Assembly: GCA_032229975.1 (NCBI GenBank)
Contig: JAVXVG010000033.1
Span: 23,749-87,748, forward strand
DNA from: JAIVGV01 sp032229975
Lineage (GTDB): Bacteria > Acidobacteriota > Blastocatellia > Pyrinomonadales > Pyrinomonadaceae
Length of the DNA stretch: 64,000 nucleotides
Direction: 5' to 3'
Shown: piece after piece, positions 43,716 to 52,200 of the stretch
How the letters are laid out: the number at the start of each line of letters is the position of its first letter
Position numbering within the stretch: the stretch's first letter is position 1
Position numbers and translations under genes: made by a program
The notes under the pieces: model-generated
What the model saw: the letters and a program-made list of their open reading frames with translations, nothing else
Database searches by the model: none
What the model was told of the DNA's origin: nothing

Positions 43716-44861
43716 TCAATCGGCGAATGCGACAGACAGTTCGCGAAGTGTGGCGGAGTCGCTCGCATCTCCCACAGTGGCCTCTTCGCGGTTCACGTGA
43801 TTATAAAGAATGTCGCGCTGCTGCGGGCGGAAGCCTGCGGTGCGTATGAGATGTCGGAGCAGCTTCTCGTCCGCTTCGTTGTGCGCGCCCGCCGCCGAGA
43901 CGACGTTCTCTTCGATCATGATCGAGCCCATGTCGTCCGCGCCGAAGCGCAGGGCCACCTGACCGAGGCGCAGACCTTGAGTGAGCCAAGACGATTGGAA
44001 GTGCTCGACGTTGTCGAGGAAGAGACGCGAGACGGCCAGCATCTTCAAGTAATCGATCCCCGTCGGCTCCTCCGTAATGCGACGACCGAGCGCGGTGTTC
44101 TCGCGCTGAAAAGTCCATGGGATGAACGCGGTGAAGCCGCCCGTCTCGTCCTGTAGATCACGTATGCGTTGCAGGTGACGCACGCGATGTTCGAGGCGGT
44201 CGCCGATGCCGAACATCATCGTCGCGGTGGAACGAAGTCCGACGTTGTGCGCGGCGCGCATCACTGCGAGCCATTCATCTGTCGTGCATTTGGTCGAGAC
44301 GCGCTTGCGTACCTCGTCGTCTAAAATCTCCGCGCCGCCGCCGGGTAAGCTGGACATCCCCGCCTCTTTCAAGCGCGTGAGAATCTCTTCATAGTTCAAC
44401 TTCGAGATCAGATGAATGTTGTGAATCTCCGGCGGCGAAAAGCTGTGCAACTGGAAGTTCGGATACTTCGCGTGCAGCGTGCGTAGCAAATCTTCATACC
44501 ACTCGATACCGAAGTCCGGATGCAGGCCGCCTTGCATGAGCACGCCCGTGCCACCGAGCGCGATGGTCTCGTCGATCTTCGCGCAAATCTCTTCGACGGT
44601 GCGGACGTAAGTGTCGGGCTTGCCCGGTCGTCTGTAAAAAGCGCAGAAGGTGCAGACGACGTTGCAGACGTTCGTGTAGTTGATGTTGCGATCGATGATG
44701 TAGGTGACGACGCCGGTCGGGTGCTTGCGCCGACGAACTTCGTCAGCCGCGACACCGATGCGCGCGATGTCGTCTGAGAGCAACAGCGCGGCGCAGTCGT
44801 CCGCCGTCAGACGCTCGCCCGTGAGCGCGCGATCTAGTATGGGTTGAATATCACTTGTCAT
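43716..44861 (-). CDS. mqnC: Cyclic dehypoxanthinyl futalosine synthase
   Basis: Radical SAM enzyme of the futalosine route to menaquinone, closing the ring of dehypoxanthinyl futalosine. The 381-residue protein has the [4Fe-4S] motif CNVVCTFCAF near residue 68 with YRRPGKPDTYV after it. GVLMQGGLHPDFGIEWYEDL near 104 and SFSPPEIHNI near 138 are MqnC/MqnE-type motifs, and the length and QGGLHP favour MqnC. ATG at 44861 is preferred over the longer frame. It begins one base after the mqnA stop, so the two form an operon. The other pathway genes are not in the window. Confidence 0.92.
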   Translation of the reverse strand: MTSDIQPILDRALTGERLTADDCAALLLSDDIARIGVAADEVRRRKHPTGVVTYIIDRNINYTNVCNVVCTFCAFYRRPGKPDTYVRTVEEICAKIDETIALGGTGVLMQGGLHPDFGIEWYEDLLRTLHAKYPNFQLHSFSPPEIHNIHLISKLNYEEILTRLKEAGMSSLPGGGAEILDDEVRKRVSTKCTTDEWLAVMRAAHNVGLRSTATMMFGIGDRLEHRVRHLQRIRDLQDETGGFTAFIPWTFQRENTALGRRITEEPTGIDYLKMLAVSRLFLDNVEHFQSSWLTQGLRLGQVALRFGADDMGSIMIEENVVSAAGAHNEADEKLLRHLIRTAGFRPQQRDILYNHVNREEATVGDASDSATLRELSVAFAD

Positions 44862-44862
44862 T

Positions 44863-45678
44863 TCAGTTGTGATTATCGCGCGGCGCATCGAACAGTCGCA
44901 AGGGACGGACGGCTTCGACGAGACCGTGCTTGTAGGCGAGCGCGAAGTAGAGTTCGAGCCCGGCGCGCATTTCGTCGTCAAGGTCGAAGCAGACGTTGCC
45001 TGTCAGGTAGTCATGCAACTCTTCGCGCGGTAATGAAAGTTGTTGTGCGTAGTCAGCGACGATCTCTCCGAGGTGCGCGAGTCCTTCGTCGCGTGCGCCC
45101 GCGAAGTCAGCCGTGCGTATCGCTTCGTGCGCCGACTCGTGCGCCATCCACATCGCGAAGACGAAGCCGAGCCCCGTGTGCTCGCGCCAGAGACTCGCGA
45201 GATCGTGAACGATCAGGCCCTCGCGCGCGAAGGTCATGGCCGGATCGCCGATGACGAGTGCAGCGTCCGCACTGTCGAGCATCGCGCGCACGTCCGGCGA
45301 GCGCGTCGCCGTCTCCACATCTCGCCCGTAGAACTCTCGCAAGATGATCCGCACGAGCGCGGCGGAAGTGCGCGAAGACTCGTCGAGCGCGACACGCCGC
45401 ACGTCTCGCAAATCTTTTAAGCGCGTGACGAGCACGACACTGCGCACGGCACGTCGCGCGCCGACGCAGACACCCGCGACAACTGAAACGTTCGACATTC
45501 GCTGGTACTCGATGACGGGCACGAGGGCCGCCGAGACCTCGCCGCGCGCCAGCATCTCAGCGCAACGAGCGGGCGCGGTGTCGGTCAAAAGTTCGACGCG
45601 CGCTTTGCGCGAGCCGCGCGTGTAGCTCCAGATGAGCGGGGCCGAGTTCAGGTAGCTCGACGCCGCCACGCGCGGCAC
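44863..45678 (-). CDS. mqnA: Chorismate dehydratase
   Basis: Converts chorismate to 3-enolpyruvyl-benzoate, the first step of the futalosine menaquinone pathway. The 271-residue protein has a periplasmic-binding-protein-like fold: VAASSYLNSAPLIWSY at the N-terminus, GEVSAALVPVIEYQR near 46, RRVALDESSRTSAALVRIIL near 93 and LVIGDPAMTFAREG near 140. HTGLGFVFAMWMA near 170 is the usual partner loop. The start is GTG at 45678, giving the family N-terminus (VPRVAASSYLNSAP); the frame stays open to a GTG at 45768. The mqnA-mqnC order supports the call. Confidence 0.9.
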   Translation of the reverse strand: MPRVAASSYLNSAPLIWSYTRGSRKARVELLTDTAPARCAEMLARGEVSAALVPVIEYQRMSNVSVVAGVCVGARRAVRSVVLVTRLKDLRDVRRVALDESSRTSAALVRIILREFYGRDVETATRSPDVRAMLDSADAALVIGDPAMTFAREGLIVHDLASLWREHTGLGFVFAMWMAHESAHEAIRTADFAGARDEGLAHLGEIVADYAQQLSLPREELHDYLTGNVCFDLDDEMRAGLELYFALAYKHGLVEAVRPLRLFDAPRDNHN

Positions 45679-45856
45679 GTGTTCTCTCTCGTCAGGAATG
45701 ATGACGCCCTCTCTATTTTGATCGCATGAATGACGACTGATCGTTCGCGTCGATGCTAACGCACGCACGGAACGCGCGGCAAGAAACGTTGGAGCGCAAA
45801 ACGCGTTGACAGTCTCCGCAGGTCGTCATTACCATCGGTGTGCGGTTCAAGTTCCC

Positions 45857-46504
45857 ATGCCCATTTACGATATCAGCGTCGGCATCTCCGCAACCGAGAC
45901 GCCCGTCTATCCGGGCGATCCCGGCATCGAGATCATCGCGCACTCTTCGCTGGCGCGCGGCGACGCGGCCAACGTCTCCATGCTCCATTTCGGCGCGCAC
46001 ACAGCGACGCACGTCGATGCGCCCGTACACTTCATCGAAGGCGCGCGAACGGTCGCAGAGCTTCCGCTCGACGCGCTCGTCGGCGTTGCGCTCGTCGCAC
46101 AAGTCGGCGAAGACGTGCGAGAGATCGACGCCGACATTGTCAACGCGCTCGTCCCCGTCGGTTGCGAGCGCGTGCTCTTCAAGACGCGCAACTCCGCTTT
46201 CTGGTCTGAGAGTCGCGGCGAGTTTCGCAGCGACTTCACATACGTCACGACGGACGGCGCGCGTGCGCTGGTCGAGCGCGGCGTGCGTCTCGTCGGCGTT
46301 GACTACCTGTCGGTCGAACAGTTTCATTCCGAGAAACATGAGACGCACATCGCGCTGCTCTCGCGCGGGGTCATCATTGTTGAAGGGCTGAATTTGCAGT
46401 TCGTAGTGGCGGGCGAGTACGAGTTGATTTGCCTGCCTTTGAAGATCACGAGTGGCGCGGGCGATGGCGCACCTGCGCGCGCGATCCTGCGCACGCTCGA
46501 CTGA
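45857..46504 (+). CDS. Cyclase-family hydrolase (kynurenine formamidase-like)
   Basis: A 215-residue metal-dependent hydrolase of the Cyclase family (PF04199 type). The metal motif HxGTHxDxPxH appears as HFGAHTATHVDAPVHF near residue 50, and GVDYLSVEQFHSEKHETH near 155 supplies later ligands. The opening YDISVGISATETPVYPGDPG is typical. Members include arylformamidases and isatin hydrolases; without tryptophan-degradation genes nearby the substrate is open. ATG at 45857 lacks a good Shine-Dalgarno. It is followed closely by the repair-type gene at 46523. Confidence 0.88.
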   Translation: MPIYDISVGISATETPVYPGDPGIEIIAHSSLARGDAANVSMLHFGAHTATHVDAPVHFIEGARTVAELPLDALVGVALVAQVGEDVREIDADIVNALVPVGCERVLFKTRNSAFWSESRGEFRSDFTYVTTDGARALVERGVRLVGVDYLSVEQFHSEKHETHIALLSRGVIIVEGLNLQFVVAGEYELICLPLKITSGAGDGAPARAILRTLD

Positions 46505-46522
46505 ACCGCACGAGGCTGATCG

Positions 46523-46921
46523 ATGAAACCTGATGTGAAAGATAATTCAAACGCAGACGACTCGAACTACCGCGAGCGCGTCTTCGAGATCGTGCGCCGC
46601 ATTCCTTCCGGGCGCGTGATGACCTACGGCCAGCTCGCCGTTCTGCTCGGCGAAGGATACACGGCGCGCACCGTCGGCTACGTGATGAGCGCGGCTGATG
46701 AGACTGTGCCGTGGCAGCGCGTCATCAACGCGCAGGGTGCGTGCTCGACGGGCCGCGTCGTGCTGCCGCCCGACTTGCAACAGAAGATGCTCGAAGCCGA
46801 AGGCATCGTCTTCAATGAGAAAGATCGCTGCGATCTCGAACGTCTGCGTTGGACGCCCGAAGAGTTCGCGGCCGACGAAGGAGAAGACGACTCCGCACAG
46901 CCCAGTCTCTTCGGAGACTGA
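46523..46921 (+). CDS. Alkyltransferase-like protein (MGMT homologue without the active Cys)
   Basis: A 132-residue protein with the winged-helix DNA-binding half of O6-methylguanine methyltransferase: FEIVRRIPSGRVMTYGQLAV, then ARTVGYVMSAADETVPWQRV and INAQGACS. The catalytic PCHR sequence is replaced by PWQR, so it cannot accept alkyl groups. This is the hallmark of ATL proteins, which bind O6-alkylguanine and hand it to nucleotide-excision repair. The acidic C-terminal tail (DEGEDDSAQPSLFGD) is extra. GAGG lies 7 bases before the ATG. Confidence 0.92.
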   Translation: MKPDVKDNSNADDSNYRERVFEIVRRIPSGRVMTYGQLAVLLGEGYTARTVGYVMSAADETVPWQRVINAQGACSTGRVVLPPDLQQKMLEAEGIVFNEKDRCDLERLRWTPEEFAADEGEDDSAQPSLFGD

Positions 46922-46966
46922 CCACTTAGCAACTAAACGGCCACTCACCAACTTGAGGATCAAACG

Positions 46967-47380
46967 ATGAGCGACGAGTTACCGCAAAGGCGCACCCCTT
47001 ACGCGATCAGCGATCCGCGCTACTCCGTCTCGCCGCAGATGGTGACGACGACATTTGAGTTGCCCGGCTATCGCGTGCATCAAAACCTCGGCGTCGTGCG
47101 CGGCATCGTCGTGCGCTCGCGCAACGTCTTCGTCACCATCGGCGCGGTCTTCAATCAGATGGTCGGCGGTAACATCACAGCATGGTCGAGCCTCTGCGAG
47201 CAGGCGCGGCGCGAAGCCTTCGAGATCATGATCCAGCACGCCACAGAGATCGGCGCGAACGCCATCATCGGCGCGCGCTACGACGCGACCGAGATCGCCA
47301 CGGGCGTCACAGAAGTTCTCGCCTACGGCACGGCAGTCATCGTCGAGCCGACGGAAGGCACGGGAATTTACAACACGTGA
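46967..47380 (+). CDS. YbjQ family protein
   Basis: A 137-residue protein with the YbjQ domain: MVTTTFELPGYRVHQNLGVV, VRGIVVRSRNVF, then ARREAFEIMIQHATEIGANA with IIGARYDATEI. Proteins of this family form pentameric barrels and are described as heavy-metal-binding-like; the role is not established. An extra 25-residue N-terminal stretch precedes the domain. GAGG lies 8 bases before the ATG. The stop overlaps the next start as GTGA. Confidence 0.88.
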   Translation: MSDELPQRRTPYAISDPRYSVSPQMVTTTFELPGYRVHQNLGVVRGIVVRSRNVFVTIGAVFNQMVGGNITAWSSLCEQARREAFEIMIQHATEIGANAIIGARYDATEIATGVTEVLAYGTAVIVEPTEGTGIYNT

Positions 47381-47817
47381 GCGGCGATCAACTCACGACC
47401 GCAGAACAACTCTCGGCGGACGAACTCGCGCGACTACGAGATGCTTTCGCGCAGGTTCATTACGCACGTTTGCTTGACCTTGAGTTCGTCGCAGCCGAGC
47501 GCGGCACGGCCACCATCGCACTCGAAGTGCGCGAAGAGTTGACGCGCATGGGCGGCATCCTCCACGGCGGTGCGCTCGCCTCGCTCATCGACACCGCCTC
47601 CGCCTTCGCCGCCCTCACGTTGCTCAAACCCGGCACACATACCGTCACGGTCGATCTCACGATTCACTACCTGCGCCCCGTCTCCGCAGGCAGGATCGAG
47701 GCTCGCGCACGCGTGCTACGCGCCGGTCGGCGGGTCGTTACGGTCGCAATCGACGCGACAAATTCGGACAATAAAGCAGTGGCGACGGCCTTGACGACCT
47801 ATCTGAACACCACCTAA
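47377..47817 (+). CDS. Hotdog-fold thioesterase (PaaI-like)
   Basis: A 146-residue acyl-CoA thioesterase candidate. The hotdog helix motif is RMGGILHGGALASLIDTASA near residue 62, with the HGG and Asp residues used by PaaI-type enzymes, followed by VTVDLTIHYLRPVSAGRIEA near 97-116. It starts at GTG 47377, overlapping the YbjQ stop by GTGA, so it is translationally coupled. The substrate cannot be read from context. Confidence 0.88.
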   Translation: MSGDQLTTAEQLSADELARLRDAFAQVHYARLLDLEFVAAERGTATIALEVREELTRMGGILHGGALASLIDTASAFAALTLLKPGTHTVTVDLTIHYLRPVSAGRIEARARVLRAGRRVVTVAIDATNSDNKAVATALTTYLNTT

Positions 47818-47825
47818 GCCGACTA

Positions 47826-47929
47826 TTGTCCATGAATTAACCTCTTGAAAGTGACTAATGCGGGCATGATCACTCCGGCGTAAATTGTCATGGACAAAAG
47901 TAGTTATTTTTGTAAAAATAAGTTTGTCC
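47826..47929. promoter_or_regulatory. Clustered dyads upstream of the second diguanylate cyclase
   Basis: TTGTCCATGA (47826-47835) is repeated inverted as TCATGGACAA (47888-47897). The second arm runs into another dyad, GGACAAA (47892-47898) with TTTGTCC (47923-47929), enclosing the AT palindrome TTATTTTT-GT-AAAAATAA (47904-47921). The three GTCC-bearing arms in an AT-rich island 80-185 bases before the start look like operator sites or an alternative-hairpin leader. No regulator is identified. Confidence 0.45.
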
Positions 47930-48010
47930 TCGCCGCCGAAGTCTCTGCTGCGAGATCACCTCCGATAGCCCTATTTCCGATTCCCTCTCATTCCGTCCGC
48001 CACCGCTTCA

Positions 48011-49702
48011 ATGCTTTCTCTCTATCAGGCTCTCGTCTCCCAGCATTCGCGACAGCTAACCCCTGTGCGCTGTGCGGAGCAGACCATCGCGCAGCTCCAT
48101 CGCTATTTCGAGGACGTGGTGCTGGAGAACAACCTCGCCGCGTTGGTGATTGAGAGCCTGCCGACCAAGACCGAGCGCACGCAACGCACGATGGAGCACG
48201 TGATGGCTCTGGGTCGCGCCGCACGCCACGCATTCTTCTTCACCGCGCCCGACGATGGTCTCAAGCAACTCCCACTAGGTCGTCGCGAGGGAGCGCGCGA
48301 GCCCGTGCTTCTGCCGCGCGCCTCGCAGGGCCACCACGATGAGCACTTCGTCATCGTCGCCGATGCGCGCTTCTCTGCTCTGCTCGTCTCGCTGCGCGAC
48401 CGTCCCGCCGACGCCGAAGCAGATGATGAGAACGGCTTCGAGGTGGTCTGGACGTTCGAGCCCGACATTGTCTATTCCGCGCTCGAATACCTGATGGCGC
48501 GCGTGACTGCGGAGCGACTATCGCAGACCGAGGAGTTCGCGGGCGCGGTGCGAACCTGTATGCCGAAGGCCACCTCGCTGCAACTGACTGTCTCTGTGAC
48601 GACGAAGCTGGCGCGATTACTACAAGAGCAGGCGGCGCGCGAGGTGGCCGTCAACCGCATCGCGTCCGCGATCAGAAGCTCGCTTGAATTGCCGAGTATC
48701 TTGCAGACGACCGTCAACGAAGTCGGCCGGGCCCTGAGCGCGCAACACTGTGCACTCAGAGTTGACGGCGAGCTTGAGCAGCCGCCAACGACGAAGTGCT
48801 ACTTCCGCGACGGCGACGCGACCGAGCCGGACGTGGACGAACTCGTCAACGATCTCAACGCCTACCACGCGCGAATCATACGCAAGCACAAGAACTTCGT
48901 GCATGACGGCGGCGGGCAGGCGGCGGCGGAAGAGGGCGATGGGACGCGCCCCGTCGCGGTCGTGCCGCTCATGTATCAACTCCGCTTCACGGGCGCGCTC
49001 ATGATCAGCTCCGACGATCCGACGCGCGTCTGGCACGATAGCGAACTGCTCCTGCTGCGCACGGTCGCCGATCAGGTGGCCGTCGCCGTCAACCACGCGC
49101 GTCTCTACGAGCGTCAGCAGCAGCTTGCGCTAACCGATAGTCTGACGGGTTGCATGAATCGTCGCTCCTTCGAAATGCAGCTTGAGCGCGACCTGCGACT
49201 CGCGACGCGTATGCGTCAGCCCGTCTCGCTCATCATGCTCGACATCGATCACTTCAAGCGCGTCAACGACTCCTACGGGCACGACGCGGGCGACGCCGCG
49301 TTGCGCTTCCTCGCCGATGTGCTGCGCGACGAGCTGCGCGGGGTGGACACGGCGGCGCGCTACGGCGGTGAGGAGTTCGCAGTCATCCTCCCGCAAGCGA
49401 ACCTCGAAGGCGCGCTCATCGTCGCAGAGCGTCTGCGCGCGCGCATCGAGACGACGGAGATTCCGGAGATCGGCCACATCACCGCCTCGCTCGGCATCGC
49501 CACCTTCCCTCTGCACGCCAACTCGCGCGCGCAACTCGTCTCAACCGCCGACCACGCGCTCTATGAAGCCAAGCGCGAAGGGCGCAACCGCATCTCGACA
49601 CCCGTCGCCGAGCAATCGGAAGTCTCCGACGAGATGTTCGACGTGGCGCGCGAGACGCCGCTCACGGAAGGTGAGACGAACCTGACGATCCCCGCTTCCT
49701 GA
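48011..49702 (+). CDS. Diguanylate cyclase with DICT-like and GAF sensory domains
   Basis: A 563-residue signalling protein. Residues 1-170 resemble a DICT-type sensor (ARHAFFFTAPDDGLKQLPLG; HDEHFVIVADARFSALLVSL). A GAF domain covers about 210-365 (NRIASAIRSSLELPSILQTT). The GGDEF domain begins LTDSLTGCMNRRSFEMQLER near 376, with the active motif RYGGEEFAVILPQ and the I-site RGVD five residues upstream, so it should be catalytically active and product-inhibited. No EAL domain or phosphodiesterase is in the window. ATG at 48011 has no Shine-Dalgarno; an unusual dyad cluster lies upstream. Confidence 0.92.
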   Translation: MLSLYQALVSQHSRQLTPVRCAEQTIAQLHRYFEDVVLENNLAALVIESLPTKTERTQRTMEHVMALGRAARHAFFFTAPDDGLKQLPLGRREGAREPVLLPRASQGHHDEHFVIVADARFSALLVSLRDRPADAEADDENGFEVVWTFEPDIVYSALEYLMARVTAERLSQTEEFAGAVRTCMPKATSLQLTVSVTTKLARLLQEQAAREVAVNRIASAIRSSLELPSILQTTVNEVGRALSAQHCALRVDGELEQPPTTKCYFRDGDATEPDVDELVNDLNAYHARIIRKHKNFVHDGGGQAAAEEGDGTRPVAVVPLMYQLRFTGALMISSDDPTRVWHDSELLLLRTVADQVAVAVNHARLYERQQQLALTDSLTGCMNRRSFEMQLERDLRLATRMRQPVSLIMLDIDHFKRVNDSYGHDAGDAALRFLADVLRDELRGVDTAARYGGEEFAVILPQANLEGALIVAERLRARIETTEIPEIGHITASLGIATFPLHANSRAQLVSTADHALYEAKREGRNRISTPVAEQSEVSDEMFDVARETPLTEGETNLTIPAS

Positions 49703-49720
49703 CGCTCGTTATCACACCGC

Positions 49721-49740
49721 GAGACTCGTCAGAGAGTCTC
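49721..49740 (+). terminator. Hairpin after the diguanylate cyclase gene
   Basis: GAGACTC (49721-49727) pairs with GAGTCTC (49734-49740) across 6 bases, 19 bases past the stop. There is no T-run, so this is a weak or Rho-assisted terminator candidate. Confidence 0.4.
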
Positions 49741-49809
49741 AGGCCGCACGCAAGACTCCGCGAGCCGCACGTCATCTTCGCTTCGCTTCGCACTCCTTCT
49801 CTCTTCTCC

Positions 49810-49829
49810 CGAGCGTTTGTAAACGTTCG
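49810..49829. promoter_or_regulatory. 20-bp palindrome upstream of the ABC exporter operon
   Basis: CGAGCGTTTGTAAACGTTCG at 49810-49829 is a near-perfect palindrome (one G-T mismatch pair), 109 bases before the chosen start of the first ABC subunit. It looks like a dimer-binding operator. No regulator gene is adjacent. Confidence 0.4.
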
Positions 49830-49937
49830 AACACGACCCGCCGCATTTGGCTTTCCGGGGTGAAATCGCGCATCATGGAAGCGCGAAGAATTCATCAGGA
49901 GTTGAATTGCGGATCGGGCATCCGCGCGTTTGCATTC

Positions 49938-51680
49938 ATGGGAGACTTAAAGAAGTTCGCGCTCTATTTCCTACCCTACAAGGGCCGTCTCATCCTCGGC
50001 GTCCTGTGCATACTCGCGTCGGTCGTCATCGGACTCTTCATCCCTGCGCTCGTCGGCCGCGCGGTTGACGCGCTGCACACCGGCGTCACATGGGGCGCGC
50101 TCCTGCGCTTGTCGTTGACGATCCTCGGTGTGAGCTTCGCGAGCGGGATTTTTCTATTCTTGCAGCGACGCATCCTCATCAATATGTCGCGCCACGTCGA
50201 ATACGATCTGCGACAGGACTTCTACGCGCACCTCCAACAGATGCCGCTCTCGTTCTTCCAACAGAACCGCATCGGCGATCTGATGGCGCGCGCGACGAAC
50301 GACCTCGCAGCAGTTCGACAACTCGCCGGCCCCATGATCATGTACACCTTGCAGACCGTCTTCGTCGTCGTGATCATCTTGCCCTTGATGCTTCGCATCA
50401 GCGTGCGACTCTCGCTCCTGCTCTTCGTCACGATGCCGCTCGTCTCTCTGACCGTTAAAGTCTTCGGTCAACAGGTGCACACGCGCTTCGAGAAGATACA
50501 GGACTTCTTCTCGCAGATTTCCGCGCGCGCGCAGGAGAATTTTACGGGCGTGCGGGTGGTGCGCGCCTACGCGCAGGAGAACGCGGAGATCGAAGTCTTT
50601 AACAACCTGAACCGCGAGTATGCCGAGCGCAACCTGAGTCTCGTGCGCATCGAGGCGATGATGCGTCCGCTACTGCAATTCCTGATCGGCCTCGGCTACG
50701 TGCTCATACTCTGGTACGGCGGCTTGCTCGCCGTGCGCGGGCAGATCACGGTGGGCCAGTTCACCGAGTTCAACCTGTACCTGACGCGACTCATCTGGCC
50801 CCTCATCGCGCTCGGCTACGTCGTCAACCTCTACCAGCGTGGCACGGCGAGCTTGAAACGCATGAACGCGATCTTCGATGTCGAGCCCGCGATCAAGGAC
50901 GAGCCGGGCGCGCATGAGCAGCCCGCCATTCGCGGGCGTATCGAGTTTCGCAATCTACATTTTCGCTATGGCGAGAACCTGCCGGGAGTCTTGCGCGGGA
51001 TCGATCTCACTATCGAAGCCGGACAGACGGTGGCCTTCGTCGGTCGCACAGGGACGGGCAAGTCAACTCTGATGAATTTGATCCCGCGCGTGCTCGATCC
51101 ACCACCGGGCCGGGTCTTCGTTGACGATGTTGACGTGCGCGACTATCCGCTCGCGCAGTTGCGCGCGGCGGTCGGCTACGTGCCGCAGGAGACTTTTCTC
51201 TTCAGCGAGACGCTTGCGGAGAACATCGCGTTCGGCGTCGAGAAATCTGCGCGCGCAGAGGTCGAGTGGGCCGCGGAGATCGCCGGACTATCGGACGACG
51301 TGCGCGGCTTCCCCGAAGGGTTCGACACGATGGTGGGCGAGCGCGGCATCACGCTCTCCGGCGGCCAGAAGCAGCGCACCGCGATTGCGCGGGCCGTCAT
51401 GCGCCAGCCGCGCATACTCATCCTCGACGACGCGCTCTCCTCCGTTGACACTTACACCGAGGAGAAGATTCTCGCGCAACTGCGCGGCGTGATGCGCGAG
51501 CGCACGTCGCTCATCGTCTCGCATCGCATCTCGACCGTGCGCGAGGCAGATTTGATCTGCGTCCTCAACGAAGGTGACATCGTCGAGCGCGGCACACACG
51601 ACGAACTACTCGCGCGCGGCGGCGAATACGCCGCGCTCTACGAACGACAGTTGCTCGAAGAGGAACTCGCGGCGAGTTAA
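49938..51680 (+). CDS. ABC exporter half-transporter, degenerate-Walker-B subunit
   Basis: A 580-residue type IV exporter half (six membrane helices, then an ATPase). Walker A is GRTGTGKSTLM near residue 370, the signature is canonical (LSGGQKQR) and Walker B ends LILDDALSSVD, with Asp where the catalytic Glu should be. The H-loop is SHRIST. In heterodimeric exporters such as TM287/288 this subunit pairs with one having a normal Glu but an altered signature, as found at 52201. ATG at 49938 is used; the frame is open to GTG at 49860. It probably exports lipids or drugs. Confidence 0.9.
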   Translation: MGDLKKFALYFLPYKGRLILGVLCILASVVIGLFIPALVGRAVDALHTGVTWGALLRLSLTILGVSFASGIFLFLQRRILINMSRHVEYDLRQDFYAHLQQMPLSFFQQNRIGDLMARATNDLAAVRQLAGPMIMYTLQTVFVVVIILPLMLRISVRLSLLLFVTMPLVSLTVKVFGQQVHTRFEKIQDFFSQISARAQENFTGVRVVRAYAQENAEIEVFNNLNREYAERNLSLVRIEAMMRPLLQFLIGLGYVLILWYGGLLAVRGQITVGQFTEFNLYLTRLIWPLIALGYVVNLYQRGTASLKRMNAIFDVEPAIKDEPGAHEQPAIRGRIEFRNLHFRYGENLPGVLRGIDLTIEAGQTVAFVGRTGTGKSTLMNLIPRVLDPPPGRVFVDDVDVRDYPLAQLRAAVGYVPQETFLFSETLAENIAFGVEKSARAEVEWAAEIAGLSDDVRGFPEGFDTMVGERGITLSGGQKQRTAIARAVMRQPRILILDDALSSVDTYTEEKILAQLRGVMRERTSLIVSHRISTVREADLICVLNEGDIVERGTHDELLARGGEYAALYERQLLEEELAAS

Positions 51681-51692
51681 GCAGAACGACTT

Positions 51693-52148
51693 ATGATGAA
51701 TCCACCGAAACAAGGGCAAGCGGGCTCGCGCTTTCGCGGGCTCGTGTTCCTCTGGGTCGTGCAGGTCCTCTCGCTCGCCGTACTCTTGACGATCATGCAG
51801 TTCATCAAGCTATCAACGCAGGGCGGCCCGAATCAATCGCTGCTTGTCGTGTTCGTCGCACTCGCGCTCACCGTCTTCTCGCTCTCCTTCGTGTTGAAGG
51901 CGCAATTCATCAGTCGCGCGATGACGCAACACCGACCCGATCTCGTGACGACCGGCTACGTCCTCGCCTTCGCGCTCTGCGAGGCGTGCGCCATTCTCGG
52001 CATCGTGGCGCGCATCACGTCCGGCGCACACGAGTCGATCTACTTCGTTGCCGCCGCGCTCGTCGGCTTCCTCCTGCACTTCCCGCGCAGGCAGCACGTC
52101 GATGATGCTTCAAGCGATCAGGGCCAGTCTTTCCCGACGACGTTATAA
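51693..52148 (+). CDS. Four-helix membrane protein between the two ABC subunits
   Basis: A 151-residue protein with four hydrophobic helices: GLVFLWVVQVLSLAVLLTIM, SLLVVFVALALTVFSLSFVL, GYVLAFALCEACAILGIVA and IYFVAAALVGFLLHFP. The helix-hairpin pattern with a Glu in the third helix recalls V/F-type ATPase c subunits, but this is too weak for a call. It starts 12 bases after the first ABC gene and ends 52 bases before the second, so it is likely co-expressed and may be an accessory to the exporter. Function unknown. Confidence 0.75.
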   Translation: MMNPPKQGQAGSRFRGLVFLWVVQVLSLAVLLTIMQFIKLSTQGGPNQSLLVVFVALALTVFSLSFVLKAQFISRAMTQHRPDLVTTGYVLAFALCEACAILGIVARITSGAHESIYFVAAALVGFLLHFPRRQHVDDASSDQGQSFPTTL

Positions 52149-52200
52149 ACTTTCAACGAATCAACTTTCATCCGACCGATAGACTTTCATAGAACACGCG

